Shown: one piece after another, positions 27,980 to 39,115 of the stretch
Layout of the letters: the number at the start of each line of letters is the position of its first letter
How positions within the stretch are numbered: position 1 is the first letter of the stretch
Assembly: GCF_003115845.1 (NCBI RefSeq)
Contig: NZ_KZ819033.1
Location: 93,692-157,691 of the forward strand
DNA length: 64,000 nt
Origin: Brenneria roseae subsp. roseae
Lineage (GTDB): Bacteria > Pseudomonadota > Gammaproteobacteria > Enterobacterales > Enterobacteriaceae
Direction: 5' to 3'
The notes under the pieces: generated by a model
The model's input: the letters and a program-made list of their open reading frames with translations, nothing else
The model's database searches: none
What the model was told of the DNA's origin: nothing
Translations under genes and position numbers: made by a program

Positions 27980-29437
27980 ATGGTAAACATTCAAGGTATT
28001 CCTCCAGCAGGGAAAACGCCCTCAAAACATTTTCTCGCGACGTACTGGCCGCACCTGGCATGGGTCGGCACGTTTCTGGTTATCTGGCTGATCCCAAGTC
28101 CAGCCGGCCTCGATCCCAAGGCATGGCAACTGTTCGCCATCTTCGTGGCGACGATCGTCGGCTTCATGACCAAACCCTACCCGATGGCGGTCATCGCCCT
28201 TACCGCCATCGCCGTGACGGGACTGACCCAGACGCTGACGCCTGCGCAGACCTTAAGTGGCTTCAGCGATACGACCATCTGGCTTATCTGCAGCGCGTTC
28301 TTTATTTCACGTGCCTTCCTCAAAACCGGACTGGGCAACCGCATCGCCTATCTGTTCATGAGCATGGTGGGCAAAACGCCCCTTGGTCTGGCCTACGCCA
28401 CGACGTTGACCAATATCGTTCTGGCTCCCGTAATCCCTTCCAACACCGCGCGTCTCGGCGGCATCCTGTTCCCCCTACAGTTGGCGATCTCGCTCGCCTA
28501 CGACAGCGATCCGGCCAAGGGCACCGGCCGGCGCATCGGCTCGTTCCTGATGTCCAACGCATTCCAGGGCAATCTGGTCATCTCGGCGATGTTTCTGACG
28601 GCCATGGCGTCCAACCCGCTGATGGTCGGCTTCGCCCGCGACGTCGGCGTGGAGATCACCTGGGGCACCTGGGCCCTGGCGGGTGCCGTCCCCGGTCTCC
28701 TGTGCCTGACTGTACTGCCGCTGATCCTGATGGTGGTGTGGCCCCCCGAGATCAAGAAAAGTCCTGAGGCTGCGGCCCTTGCCAAAGAGAAGCTAACGGC
28801 GATGGGGAAGATTACGCGTAGCGAGTACATCATGCTTGGTGTGTTCGTCGGCTTGATCGGGCTGTGGACCATCGGCGACATGATGTTCAAAGTCAACGCC
28901 ACCATTGCCGCCCTGATCGGTCTCGCCGTTCTGCTGCTGACACGGGTTTTGTCCTGGTCCGACCTGGCTGCGGAAAAGGGCGCCTGGAATACGCTCATCT
29001 GGTTCTCCGCGCTGGTCATGATGGCCAATTTCCTTAATAAACTCGGCCTCATTCCGTGGATGAGCGAGCAGCTGGCAGGCTACGTCAGCGGATTTGATTG
29101 GTATGCGGCATTTATCCTGTTGTGCGTGATTTATGTGCTCGCGCATTACTTCTTCGCCAGCGCGACGGCGCACGTGGCCTCCATGTATCCGGCCTTCCTG
29201 GGCGTCATCCTGGCGGTTGGGACACCGCCGGTGCTCGGCGTGCTGGGTCTGTGCTTCGCCAGTAATTTGATGGGCGGCATCACGCATTACGGACTGGGTT
29301 CCGGACCGATCTTCTACGACTCCGGTTATATCCCCCTGCGGCCCTTCTGGCTGCTCGGCCTGCTGTTCTGCGTCGTGTTCCTGACCATTTACCTGGGTAT
29401 CGGCCCGATCTGGTGGAGGATGGTGGGCCTGATCTAG
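27980..29437 (+). CDS. DASS-family di/tricarboxylate anion transporter (CitT/TtdT type)
   Basis: The 485-residue membrane protein has about twelve hydrophobic segments and the divalent-anion:sodium symporter family motifs: SGFSDTTIWLICSAFFISRAFLKTGLGNRIAYLF, the first substrate/cation motif region VIPSNTARLGGILFPL, and the second around FFASATAHVASMYPAFL. CitT and TtdT of E. coli exchange citrate or tartrate for succinate. GGAGAGACC precedes the start. Lying between two MmgE/PrpD genes under one sigma-54 promoter, it probably imports the polycarboxylate those enzymes use, perhaps in exchange for a product dicarboxylate. Confidence 0.9.
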   Translation: MVNIQGIPPAGKTPSKHFLATYWPHLAWVGTFLVIWLIPSPAGLDPKAWQLFAIFVATIVGFMTKPYPMAVIALTAIAVTGLTQTLTPAQTLSGFSDTTIWLICSAFFISRAFLKTGLGNRIAYLFMSMVGKTPLGLAYATTLTNIVLAPVIPSNTARLGGILFPLQLAISLAYDSDPAKGTGRRIGSFLMSNAFQGNLVISAMFLTAMASNPLMVGFARDVGVEITWGTWALAGAVPGLLCLTVLPLILMVVWPPEIKKSPEAAALAKEKLTAMGKITRSEYIMLGVFVGLIGLWTIGDMMFKVNATIAALIGLAVLLLTRVLSWSDLAAEKGAWNTLIWFSALVMMANFLNKLGLIPWMSEQLAGYVSGFDWYAAFILLCVIYVLAHYFFASATAHVASMYPAFLGVILAVGTPPVLGVLGLCFASNLMGGITHYGLGSGPIFYDSGYIPLRPFWLLGLLFCVVFLTIYLGIGPIWWRMVGLI

Positions 29438-29507
29438 AGATGCACGGCGCGTTAATGCGACGATTTTCTATTTTTTTGATTCATAACATATTTTAAGGAG
29501 TTCCAAC

Positions 29508-30890
29508 ATGAGCCAGTCTGCTACCCCGGACCTCAGCGTCAGCGAACGCTTCGCCCAAAGCCTCGCCAGGATCCGCTACGAGGATATTCCGGAAAAAACC
29601 CGCGGCGTCATTCTCGATGATCTTATCGACTGCTTCGGCCTGATTATCTCCGGGCGACACGCCCCCTATGTGCGCCAGCTTATCGACAGTTGCGACCGCG
29701 ACGGCGAATGCACCGTGCCGGGCCAGTCCAGAGCCCTTGATGCGGCGGGAGCGGCCATGGTGAACGGGGCCGCCATCCACGGCGAGGACTTCGACGACAC
29801 GCTGGAGGGCTCCCCCCTCCATGTCGGATGCTTCGCCGTCCCGGCCGTGCTGGCGGCCACCGAACGCTTCGGCCTGAGCGGCAAGAACCTGATGCTCGGC
29901 GTCGCCGTCGGAATGGAAGCCGCGAGCCGGCTCAACGCCGTCGCGCCGGGCAAGATCCACGCTCAAGGCTTCCATCCCACCGCCGCAATCGGACCGTTCG
30001 GCGCCGCCGCTGGCGTCTCCGCCGCACTCGGCCTGAGTCCGCAGACCATGGCCAGCGCCTTCGGCATCGCCGGCAGCCTTGCCTCGGGCATCATCGAATA
30101 TCTGGCGGAAGGGGCGTGGACCAAACGCCTGCATCCCGGCTGGGCCGCACAGGCCGGCTATCGCGCCGCCCGCATCGCCCAGCAGGGCTTTCTCGCGCCG
30201 CGGCGGGTGTTCGACGGCAAGCACAGCTTCTATCATGCCTTCGCGCCGACGGCGCAGCCCGCTTTCGAGCATCTCACCGAAGGCGTGGGCGAGAGCTGGC
30301 GGATCGACGGCCTGACCTTCAAACCCTTTGCCAGCGGCACCATGACCCATCCCTACATGGATTGCATGATCCGCCTGGCGGCCGAAAACCACGATCCGGA
30401 CGACATCGTCGACATTCTCTGCGAGACGAGCGACGGTTACGTCCATCGGCTGTGGGAGCCACTGGCGGAAAAGCACCAGCCCGGCAACGGCTACGCCGCC
30501 AAATTCAGCGTCCCCTGGTGCATGGCCATGGCCTATTTCGAGAAGGACGCGGGGCTGGCGCAATTCGCCGAGGAACTCGTCCACGATGCCAAGATTGTGC
30601 AGCTAGCCAAGAAGATCCGCTACGTCGTCGATCCGAACAACGAGTACCCGGCCAACTACACCGGCCACATCAAGGTCACCTTCCGTGACGGCAAGGTGCG
30701 TGAAATCCGCCAGCCCTACATGCGCGGCAGTTCACGCGCCCCCCTGTCCCACGACGATCTGGTGCGCAAATTCCGTGGGAATATCATCTATGGAGGCTGG
30801 TCTCCCGCGATGGGAGAAAGGCTGCTGGACTTCCTGCTCGACATGCCGGCTCATCGCGATCTCACCGGACTGCGCATGTTCCGCCTATGA
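29508..30890 (+). CDS. MmgE/PrpD family protein 2
   Basis: The 460-residue protein is another MmgE/PrpD member: VNGAAIHGEDFDDTLEG near residue 90, GFHPTAAIGPFGAAAGVSAALGL around 160, and TKRLHPGWAAQAGYRAARIAQQGF around 205. These include the histidines and lysine expected of the family active site. The family reactions are dehydration, decarboxylation or epimerisation of polycarboxylates. Sequence similarity to the first MmgE/PrpD protein is low, so a different step or a different stereoisomer is likely. AAGGAG stands seven bases before the ATG. It is the last gene of the operon, followed by the proK terminator some 120 bases later. Confidence 0.88.
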   Translation: MSQSATPDLSVSERFAQSLARIRYEDIPEKTRGVILDDLIDCFGLIISGRHAPYVRQLIDSCDRDGECTVPGQSRALDAAGAAMVNGAAIHGEDFDDTLEGSPLHVGCFAVPAVLAATERFGLSGKNLMLGVAVGMEAASRLNAVAPGKIHAQGFHPTAAIGPFGAAAGVSAALGLSPQTMASAFGIAGSLASGIIEYLAEGAWTKRLHPGWAAQAGYRAARIAQQGFLAPRRVFDGKHSFYHAFAPTAQPAFEHLTEGVGESWRIDGLTFKPFASGTMTHPYMDCMIRLAAENHDPDDIVDILCETSDGYVHRLWEPLAEKHQPGNGYAAKFSVPWCMAMAYFEKDAGLAQFAEELVHDAKIVQLAKKIRYVVDPNNEYPANYTGHIKVTFRDGKVREIRQPYMRGSSRAPLSHDDLVRKFRGNIIYGGWSPAMGERLLDFLLDMPAHRDLTGLRMFRL

Positions 30891-31004
30891 GGTTCCAGTT
30901 TGGGCGCGGCCCCGTCAACGGCCTGGCAGACTGTCATCGAACCGGGTGAATGAACTTCGGCGCTGAATAAACGCCAATATGGTTCAGGCTGGACGCTTAC
31001 GGAC

Positions 31005-31048
31005 GTAAAAAAACCCGCCAATCCTTACTGGATTGGCGGGTTTTTTTA
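31005..31048. terminator. Intrinsic terminator between the island and tRNA-Pro
   Basis: AAACCCGCCAATCC (31011-31024) pairs with GGATTGGCGGGTTT (31030-31043) around a five-base loop, with A- and T-runs on both sides. It can end the tRNA transcript (minus strand) and the island operon (plus strand). Confidence 0.9.
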
Positions 31049-31094
31049 TTTTTCGGTGAAATCGTCTGTTCCAGATATTCGCCGAAAATCAATT

Positions 31095-31171
<77 letters not shown>

Positions 31172-31181
31172 AGTGCGGCGC

Positions 31182-31210
31182 ATATTACTGCGACCCTATT
31201 GAAGCGTCAA
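31182..31210 (-). promoter_or_regulatory. Promoter of proK
   Basis: On the minus strand TTGACG (31205-31210) and TAATAT (31182-31187) are separated by 17 bases, near-consensus for sigma-70. The sequence to the tRNA start is GC-rich (GCGCCGCAC), the discriminator type of stringently controlled promoters. Confidence 0.85.
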
Positions 31211-31301
31211 TCCCTTTTTAGAAAAAGGATTATGCCTGTTGGTAAAGTGTCCGGCCGGCCCTCTATCATCCTTCCACCGACATCCCTGTCGGATATTTTT
31301 A

Positions 31302-32981
31302 TCAACTGGACGGCTTATTACACCAGTTGTTTTTCGGGTTGATACCACCATCGGGCGAGGAATATCCCAGACATCCCAAAATGGTATCAAACAGCTCTTC
31401 GTGACGATGGGTCTTGCCGATCCGCTGCTGCGCCTTGAGCTGATCAAATGCATTCATGTTATTGGGTTCAGCCAGAAATTTATCCGATGCCCATACCATC
31501 ATAGGAGAGCGAAACTGCTCCGGCGGCGCCATATCACGCGGAGTACCATGCAGGTGATAATTATCATTGATGGATTCGCCGTGATCGGAGGCATAGAACA
31601 CCAACGCCTTTTTATCCCTGACCTGATCAATGACCCGATCGATAAAACTATCGGTATACAGCACACTGTTATCAAACGCGTTAATAAGCTGTTCGCGAGA
31701 GCAAGAAGCATCCACGCCCAGGCATTCCGGCTGATAACGGGCATAGCTGCGGGGATAGCGCATGGAATAAAGATAATGCGACCCCTTGGTATGCAGCACA
31801 ATCAAATGTTTTCCTTTCGGATAATGAGCCAGGGAATCCTTCACTTCATCCACCAGCAACATATCATCCACCGACTTACCATCATTTTGTTTTTCAGACG
31901 CAATCATTTCACGGAAAGAGTAATTATCCGCCTCAATACTGTTGTAGAACCATACCTCGCTTTGCATTGCGAAAAGCTCAGAGGTGAACCCCAGTTCTTT
32001 CATCACAGCGAAAATGTTTTGCTCTTTCAATGTCCGCTGCGGGTTATCTTCCGTCCCGCCTTCGCGCACGAACATACAACGCAGGGAGAGCTTGGTTGAG
32101 GTATCACAGGATTGCCCCCGGAAAGCGACCAGATTCCGCTCCTTGGACAACTTCGGTGTCGTATCCCGTTCGTATCCCAGTAACCCCATATGGTCCCAGC
32201 GAGTTGTTTCACCAATGATGAAAACCACATAGGTATCCTCAATCCCTTTAGGTGGAATGTATGTGAAATGCTTACCCGGATCGAAGAGGTTTGATGAATC
32301 CTGACTTTCGTCATATTTGGTATAGGCGAACAAACCTAATGCCGATATCCAGTTGGAGGGAAGATAAGAGTGAGCCACTACACCGCCGTAGCTGGGGAGA
32401 TCAACATTGGAGAGCTTTTCTGATACCGACTGGGCTTTATCCATATAGCGAATTGGCAACCAGACCAGCGCCACCACCACCGCCAAAATCGTCAATGGCA
32501 TCAGGCGCTTTCCGGGCGAGGTCAATTGCTCAATCAGCGTATGGCGTAACGTATTTTTCCAAATCAGAAACAGCGGCAATATACTGACCGCGACCATCCA
32601 TAGCACAAAGTGTAAGCCGACCACTTCTTTGGAAAGATCAACGTCGGTTGTCATTACCGCCGCAATAATACCGTAGCCAATAACGACATTAAAAAACGTC
32701 ATGTAATAGCTGGCAGCAACAGAAATCAGAACCAGCAGTGATGCCACCACACGGTAAAAATGGCGTCCCCCGAGTGAAATGATGCGCATCAGAAAAAAGG
32801 TGAATAATATACAGGCCGTCAATTCTATCAAGGCAGGAATAAACGCCGGGATCGTTTTACCTGCCGGAACGGAAAAGGCATCAAGCCGTCGATAAAATAC
32901 GGAGAGGTTGAGGAAAAGACCGATATAAATTGCCAGGACAAATGATAACTTCTGGTGTGATAAAGAATGAACAAACTTCAT
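31302..32981 (-). CDS. eptB: Kdo2-lipid A phosphoethanolamine 7''-transferase
   Basis: The 559-residue protein matches E. coli EptB (563). Five membrane segments occupy the first 170 residues; the periplasmic sulfatase-like domain follows with VVFIIGETTRWDHMGLLGYERDTTPKL (nucleophile Thr in the ETTRWDH region), KLSLRCMFVR and FYASDHGESIN. It adds phosphoethanolamine to the outer Kdo sugar of lipopolysaccharide, affecting cationic peptide resistance. The gene lies 130 bases upstream of proK, an arrangement shared with E. coli. Confidence 0.95.
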   Translation of the reverse strand: MKFVHSLSHQKLSFVLAIYIGLFLNLSVFYRRLDAFSVPAGKTIPAFIPALIELTACILFTFFLMRIISLGGRHFYRVVASLLVLISVAASYYMTFFNVVIGYGIIAAVMTTDVDLSKEVVGLHFVLWMVAVSILPLFLIWKNTLRHTLIEQLTSPGKRLMPLTILAVVVALVWLPIRYMDKAQSVSEKLSNVDLPSYGGVVAHSYLPSNWISALGLFAYTKYDESQDSSNLFDPGKHFTYIPPKGIEDTYVVFIIGETTRWDHMGLLGYERDTTPKLSKERNLVAFRGQSCDTSTKLSLRCMFVREGGTEDNPQRTLKEQNIFAVMKELGFTSELFAMQSEVWFYNSIEADNYSFREMIASEKQNDGKSVDDMLLVDEVKDSLAHYPKGKHLIVLHTKGSHYLYSMRYPRSYARYQPECLGVDASCSREQLINAFDNSVLYTDSFIDRVIDQVRDKKALVFYASDHGESINDNYHLHGTPRDMAPPEQFRSPMMVWASDKFLAEPNNMNAFDQLKAQQRIGKTHRHEELFDTILGCLGYSSPDGGINPKNNWCNKPSS

Positions 32982-33281
32982 TGCAACAAGTGCTCCAGCA
33001 AAACTTATTTTATTATCTGAAGCTATACGACAACGGCGCTATGCCGTAGTTCAAACCACCAAACAAGAAGAATCTTTCCTTTAAACAGGGCAAGAGTCTT
33101 TAAAAACAACAAGCAATAGATCACAAATAATAAAAACATATATTTATCAGAATTAAATTCTGACAAACAATGCGGAAAAAGCGGGTGATTCTCACCAGTT
33201 TTTCAAAAAACTGAACGTTAAGCATCTGGCATTAAAAGCATTGATGTCACATTTAACCGCGGACCGTTGAGCGCCAACGCA
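32982..33281. other. AT-rich gap between ligB and eptB with a perfect palindrome
   Basis: This stretch lies upstream of eptB and must contain its promoter. The only striking element is a perfect 17-base palindrome at 33147-33163. No gene is visible. Confidence 0.5.
33147..33163. promoter_or_regulatory. Perfect palindrome upstream of eptB
   Basis: TCAGAATT-A-AATTCTGA has eight-base arms around one base. It is 166 bases before the eptB start and might be an operator; I cannot assign a regulator. Confidence 0.35.
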
Positions 33282-35969
<2,688 letters not shown>

Positions 35970-36023
35970 CGCCTCTTTCAGTATGATGCGCAGTCATTTT
36001 ATTTCCTGTGGAGTAGCACATTT

Positions 36024-36299
36024 ATGGCACGCGTAACTGTTCAAGACGCTGTAGAGAAAATTGGTAACCGTTTTGACCTGGTGTTGGTCGCTGCTCGTCG
36101 CGCCCGTCAGATCCAGACAGGCGGTAAAGATCCGCTGGTACCGGAAGAAAACGATAAGTACACCGTGATCGCGCTGCGTGAGATCGAAGAAGGTCTGATC
36201 AACGCCCAGATTCTGGACGTTCGTGACCGTCAGGAGCAGCAAGAGCAGGAAGCCGCGGAAATTCAGGCGGTTACCGCGATTGCTGAAGGCCGTCGTTAA
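36024..36299 (+). CDS. rpoZ: RNA polymerase omega subunit
   Basis: The 91-residue protein begins [29 protein letters not shown] and equals E. coli RpoZ in length. Omega helps assemble beta-prime into RNA polymerase and forms part of a (p)ppGpp binding site. It lies 54 bases behind gmk and 18 bases before spoT. Confidence 0.99.
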   Translation: MARVTVQDAVEKIGNRFDLVLVAARRARQIQTGGKDPLVPEENDKYTVIALREIEEGLINAQILDVRDRQEQQEQEAAEIQAVTAIAEGRR

Positions 36300-36317
36300 T
36301 TAGCCCACGAGTCGCCT

Positions 36318-38417
36318 TTGTACATTTTCGAAAGCCTTAATCTGCTGATTCAACGTTATCTGCCGGAAGACCAGATAAAACGTTTACAGCAGGCGTATCT
36401 CGTTGCACGTGATGCTCACGAGGGGCAGACTCGCTCCAGCGGCGAACCTTATATCACTCATCCGGTCGCGGTGGCCTGTATTCTGGCCGAGATGCGTCTC
36501 GACTATGAAACGCTGATGGCCGCGTTATTGCATGATGTGATAGAGGATACGCCCGCCACCTATCAGGATATGGAACAGCTTTTTGGTAAAAGCGTTGCTG
36601 AACTGGTAGAGGGCGTTTCCAAGCTGGATAAACTGAAGTTTCGCGATAAGAAAGAAGCGCAGGCTGAAAACTTTCGCAAAATGATCATGGCGATGGTGCA
36701 GGATATCCGCGTCATCCTGATCAAACTGGCTGACCGTACCCATAACATGCGTACACTGGGTTCGCTGCGCCCGGACAAACGGCGCCGTATTGCCCGTGAA
36801 ACGCTGGAAATATACAGCCCGTTGGCTCACCGACTGGGTATTCACCATCTAAAAACCGAGCTTGAAGAGCTGGGTTTTGAAGCGCTTTACCCCAACCGTT
36901 ACCGCGTGATTAAAGAAGTCGTCAAGGCTGCCCGTGGTAACCGGAAAGAGATGATCCAAAAAATCCTCGCCGAGATTGAGGGGCGCTTGACCGAAGCCGG
37001 AATGGCCTGTCGAGTCAGCGGTCGCGAAAAACACCTTTACTCGATCTACTGCAAAATGCACCTGAAAGAACAGCGTTTCCATTCGATTATGGATATTTAC
37101 GCCTTTCGGGTCATCGTTAAGGAAGTGGATACCTGTTATCGCGTGTTAGGTCAGGTACACAGCCTGTATAAACCTCGTCCCGGACGGGTAAAAGACTATA
37201 TAGCCATCCCCAAGGCCAACGGCTATCAATCGCTGCATACCTCGCTGATTGGTCCGCATGGCGTACCGGTGGAAGTGCAAATCCGCACCGATGATATGGA
37301 TCAGATGGCGGAAATGGGCGTTGCCGCGCATTGGGCTTACAAAGAAGGCGAAAGCAGTACCACCGCACAGGTTCGGGCGCAACGCTGGATGCAAAGCCTG
37401 CTGGAATTACAGCAGAGCGCAGGCAGTTCCTTTGAGTTTATCGAAAGCGTTAAGTCCGATCTCTTTCCTGACGAAATGTATGTGTTCACGCCGGAAGGCA
37501 GAATTGTGGAACTGCCCGCAGGCGCGACGCCGGTGGATTTCGCCTATGCCGTACACACAGACATTGGTCATGCCTGCGTCGGGGCCAGAGTGGACCGACA
37601 GCCTTACCCGCTATCTCAATCGCTGACCAGCGGACAAACCGTTGAAATCATTACCGCACCAGGCGCAAGACCGAATGCGGCCTGGCTGAATTTCGTCGTC
37701 AGCTCCCGCGCGCGCGCCAAAATCAGGCAGATGCTGAAAAACCTCAAACGTGATGATTCGGTCAGCCTGGGGCGGCGTTTGCTGAATCACGCGCTGGGAA
37801 GCGGCCGCAAACTGTCAGATATTCCGGAAAAGAACATTCAGCTTGAGCTGGAGAGAATGAAGCTCGCGACGCTGGACGATCTGATGGCGGAAATCGGTAT
37901 GGGTAATGCCATGAGCGTGGTGGTGGCGAAAAACCTGCTCAACGAACAATCCCAGCAGGGAAATACCGGGTTGCGCAAATTGCCAATTAAGGGCGCGGAT
38001 GGCGTTATGATTTCCTTCGCGAAATGCTGCCGTCCTATCCCGGGCGATCCCATTATTGCCCACGTCAGTCCGGGAAAAGGGCTGGTGATCCACCACGAAT
38101 CCTGTCGTAATATCCGCGGCTACCAGAAAGAACCCGAGAAGTTCATGGCGGTTGAATGGGATAAAGTGACCGAGCAAGAGTTTATTGCTGAAATTAAGGT
38201 GGATATGTTTAACCATCAGGGCGCGTTGGCCAATCTGACGGCAGCGATTAATGCCGCGAACTCCAATATTCAAAGTATCAATACGGAAGAAAGAGACGGC
38301 CGCGTATACAGCGCGTTTATCCGCCTTACCACGCTCGACCGCGTTCATCTGGCTAATATTATGCGTAAGATCCGCGTGATGCCGGATGTGATAAAAGTTA
38401 ACCGTAACCGAAATTAA
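36318..38417 (+). CDS. spoT: Bifunctional (p)ppGpp synthase/hydrolase
   Basis: The 699-residue protein matches E. coli SpoT. It has the HD hydrolase domain (HPVAVACILAEM, ALLHDVIEDTPATYQDM), the RelA/SpoT synthase-like domain (RVSGREKHLYSIYCKM, YRVLGQVHSLYKPRPGRVKDYIA), a TGS domain (VFTPEGRIVELPAGATPVDFAYAVHTDIGH) and a C-terminal ACT domain (FNHQGALANLTAAI). The start is TTG, as in E. coli. It balances the alarmone in response to carbon, iron and lipid starvation. Confidence 0.99.
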   Translation: MYIFESLNLLIQRYLPEDQIKRLQQAYLVARDAHEGQTRSSGEPYITHPVAVACILAEMRLDYETLMAALLHDVIEDTPATYQDMEQLFGKSVAELVEGVSKLDKLKFRDKKEAQAENFRKMIMAMVQDIRVILIKLADRTHNMRTLGSLRPDKRRRIARETLEIYSPLAHRLGIHHLKTELEELGFEALYPNRYRVIKEVVKAARGNRKEMIQKILAEIEGRLTEAGMACRVSGREKHLYSIYCKMHLKEQRFHSIMDIYAFRVIVKEVDTCYRVLGQVHSLYKPRPGRVKDYIAIPKANGYQSLHTSLIGPHGVPVEVQIRTDDMDQMAEMGVAAHWAYKEGESSTTAQVRAQRWMQSLLELQQSAGSSFEFIESVKSDLFPDEMYVFTPEGRIVELPAGATPVDFAYAVHTDIGHACVGARVDRQPYPLSQSLTSGQTVEIITAPGARPNAAWLNFVVSSRARAKIRQMLKNLKRDDSVSLGRRLLNHALGSGRKLSDIPEKNIQLELERMKLATLDDLMAEIGMGNAMSVVVAKNLLNEQSQQGNTGLRKLPIKGADGVMISFAKCCRPIPGDPIIAHVSPGKGLVIHHESCRNIRGYQKEPEKFMAVEWDKVTEQEFIAEIKVDMFNHQGALANLTAAINAANSNIQSINTEERDGRVYSAFIRLTTLDRVHLANIMRKIRVMPDVIKVNRNRN

Positions 38418-38422
38418 ATGTT

Positions 38423-39115
38423 ATGACCCCTCAACGTTATGCACGCATAAGAGAGATGCTGACCTGTCGTCAGCCCGATCTGACGATTTGCATGGAGCAG
38501 GTGCATAAACCCCATAATATTTCCGCGGTGATCCGTACCGCCGATGCGGTTGGCGTTCATCAAATTCATGCCGTTTGGCCCACCAGCCGCATGAAAACGC
38601 TGGTTTCTTCCGCTGCGGGCAGCAACAGCTGGGTCGAAGTCAAAACCCACCGCACCATTCATGACGCCGTCAGCTATCTAAAATCAACGGGTATGCAGGT
38701 TCTGGCGACCCACCTGTCTGAACAAGCCGTCGATTTCCGCGACATTGATTACACGCATCCAACCTGCATTCTGCTGGGGCAGGAAAAAACCGGTATTACG
38801 GCGGAAGCGCTGAAGCTGGCGGATCGGGATATCATCATTCCAATGACCGGCATGGTGCAGTCGCTGAATGTCTCTGTCGCATCCGCCTTGATTCTGTATG
38901 AGGCTCAGCGCCAGCGCCAGATGGCAGGCATGTATCAACGCGACGATAGCCCGTTGGAAAAGGAAGAACAGCAGCGCCTGCTGTTTGAAGGGGGTTATCC
39001 GGTGTTGGCACGCGTGGCCAAACGTAAAGGATTACCCCGCCCTTATATCGATGATAGCGGCCAGATCGTTGCCGATGCCCCCTGGTGGGCGGCAATGCAA
39101 GCGTCGGAGTCCTGA
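38423..39115 (+). CDS. trmH: tRNA (guanosine-18-2'-O)-methyltransferase
   Basis: The 230-residue SpoU-family enzyme has the trefoil-knot motifs VHKPHNISAVIRTADAVG, ILLGQEKTGI and SLNVSVASALILYEAQRQRQ. It methylates the ribose of G18 in tRNAs. It lies five bases behind spoT and its stop overlaps the start of recG (TGATG). Confidence 0.98.
   Translation: MTPQRYARIREMLTCRQPDLTICMEQVHKPHNISAVIRTADAVGVHQIHAVWPTSRMKTLVSSAAGSNSWVEVKTHRTIHDAVSYLKSTGMQVLATHLSEQAVDFRDIDYTHPTCILLGQEKTGITAEALKLADRDIIIPMTGMVQSLNVSVASALILYEAQRQRQMAGMYQRDDSPLEKEEQQRLLFEGGYPVLARVAKRKGLPRPYIDDSGQIVADAPWWAAMQASES

Noticed and set aside
29493..30584. Minus-strand frame of 363 codons opposite the second MmgE/PrpD gene
   Set aside because: Shadow of the GC-rich coding strand; no ribosome site and no family resemblance, whereas the plus strand has family motifs.
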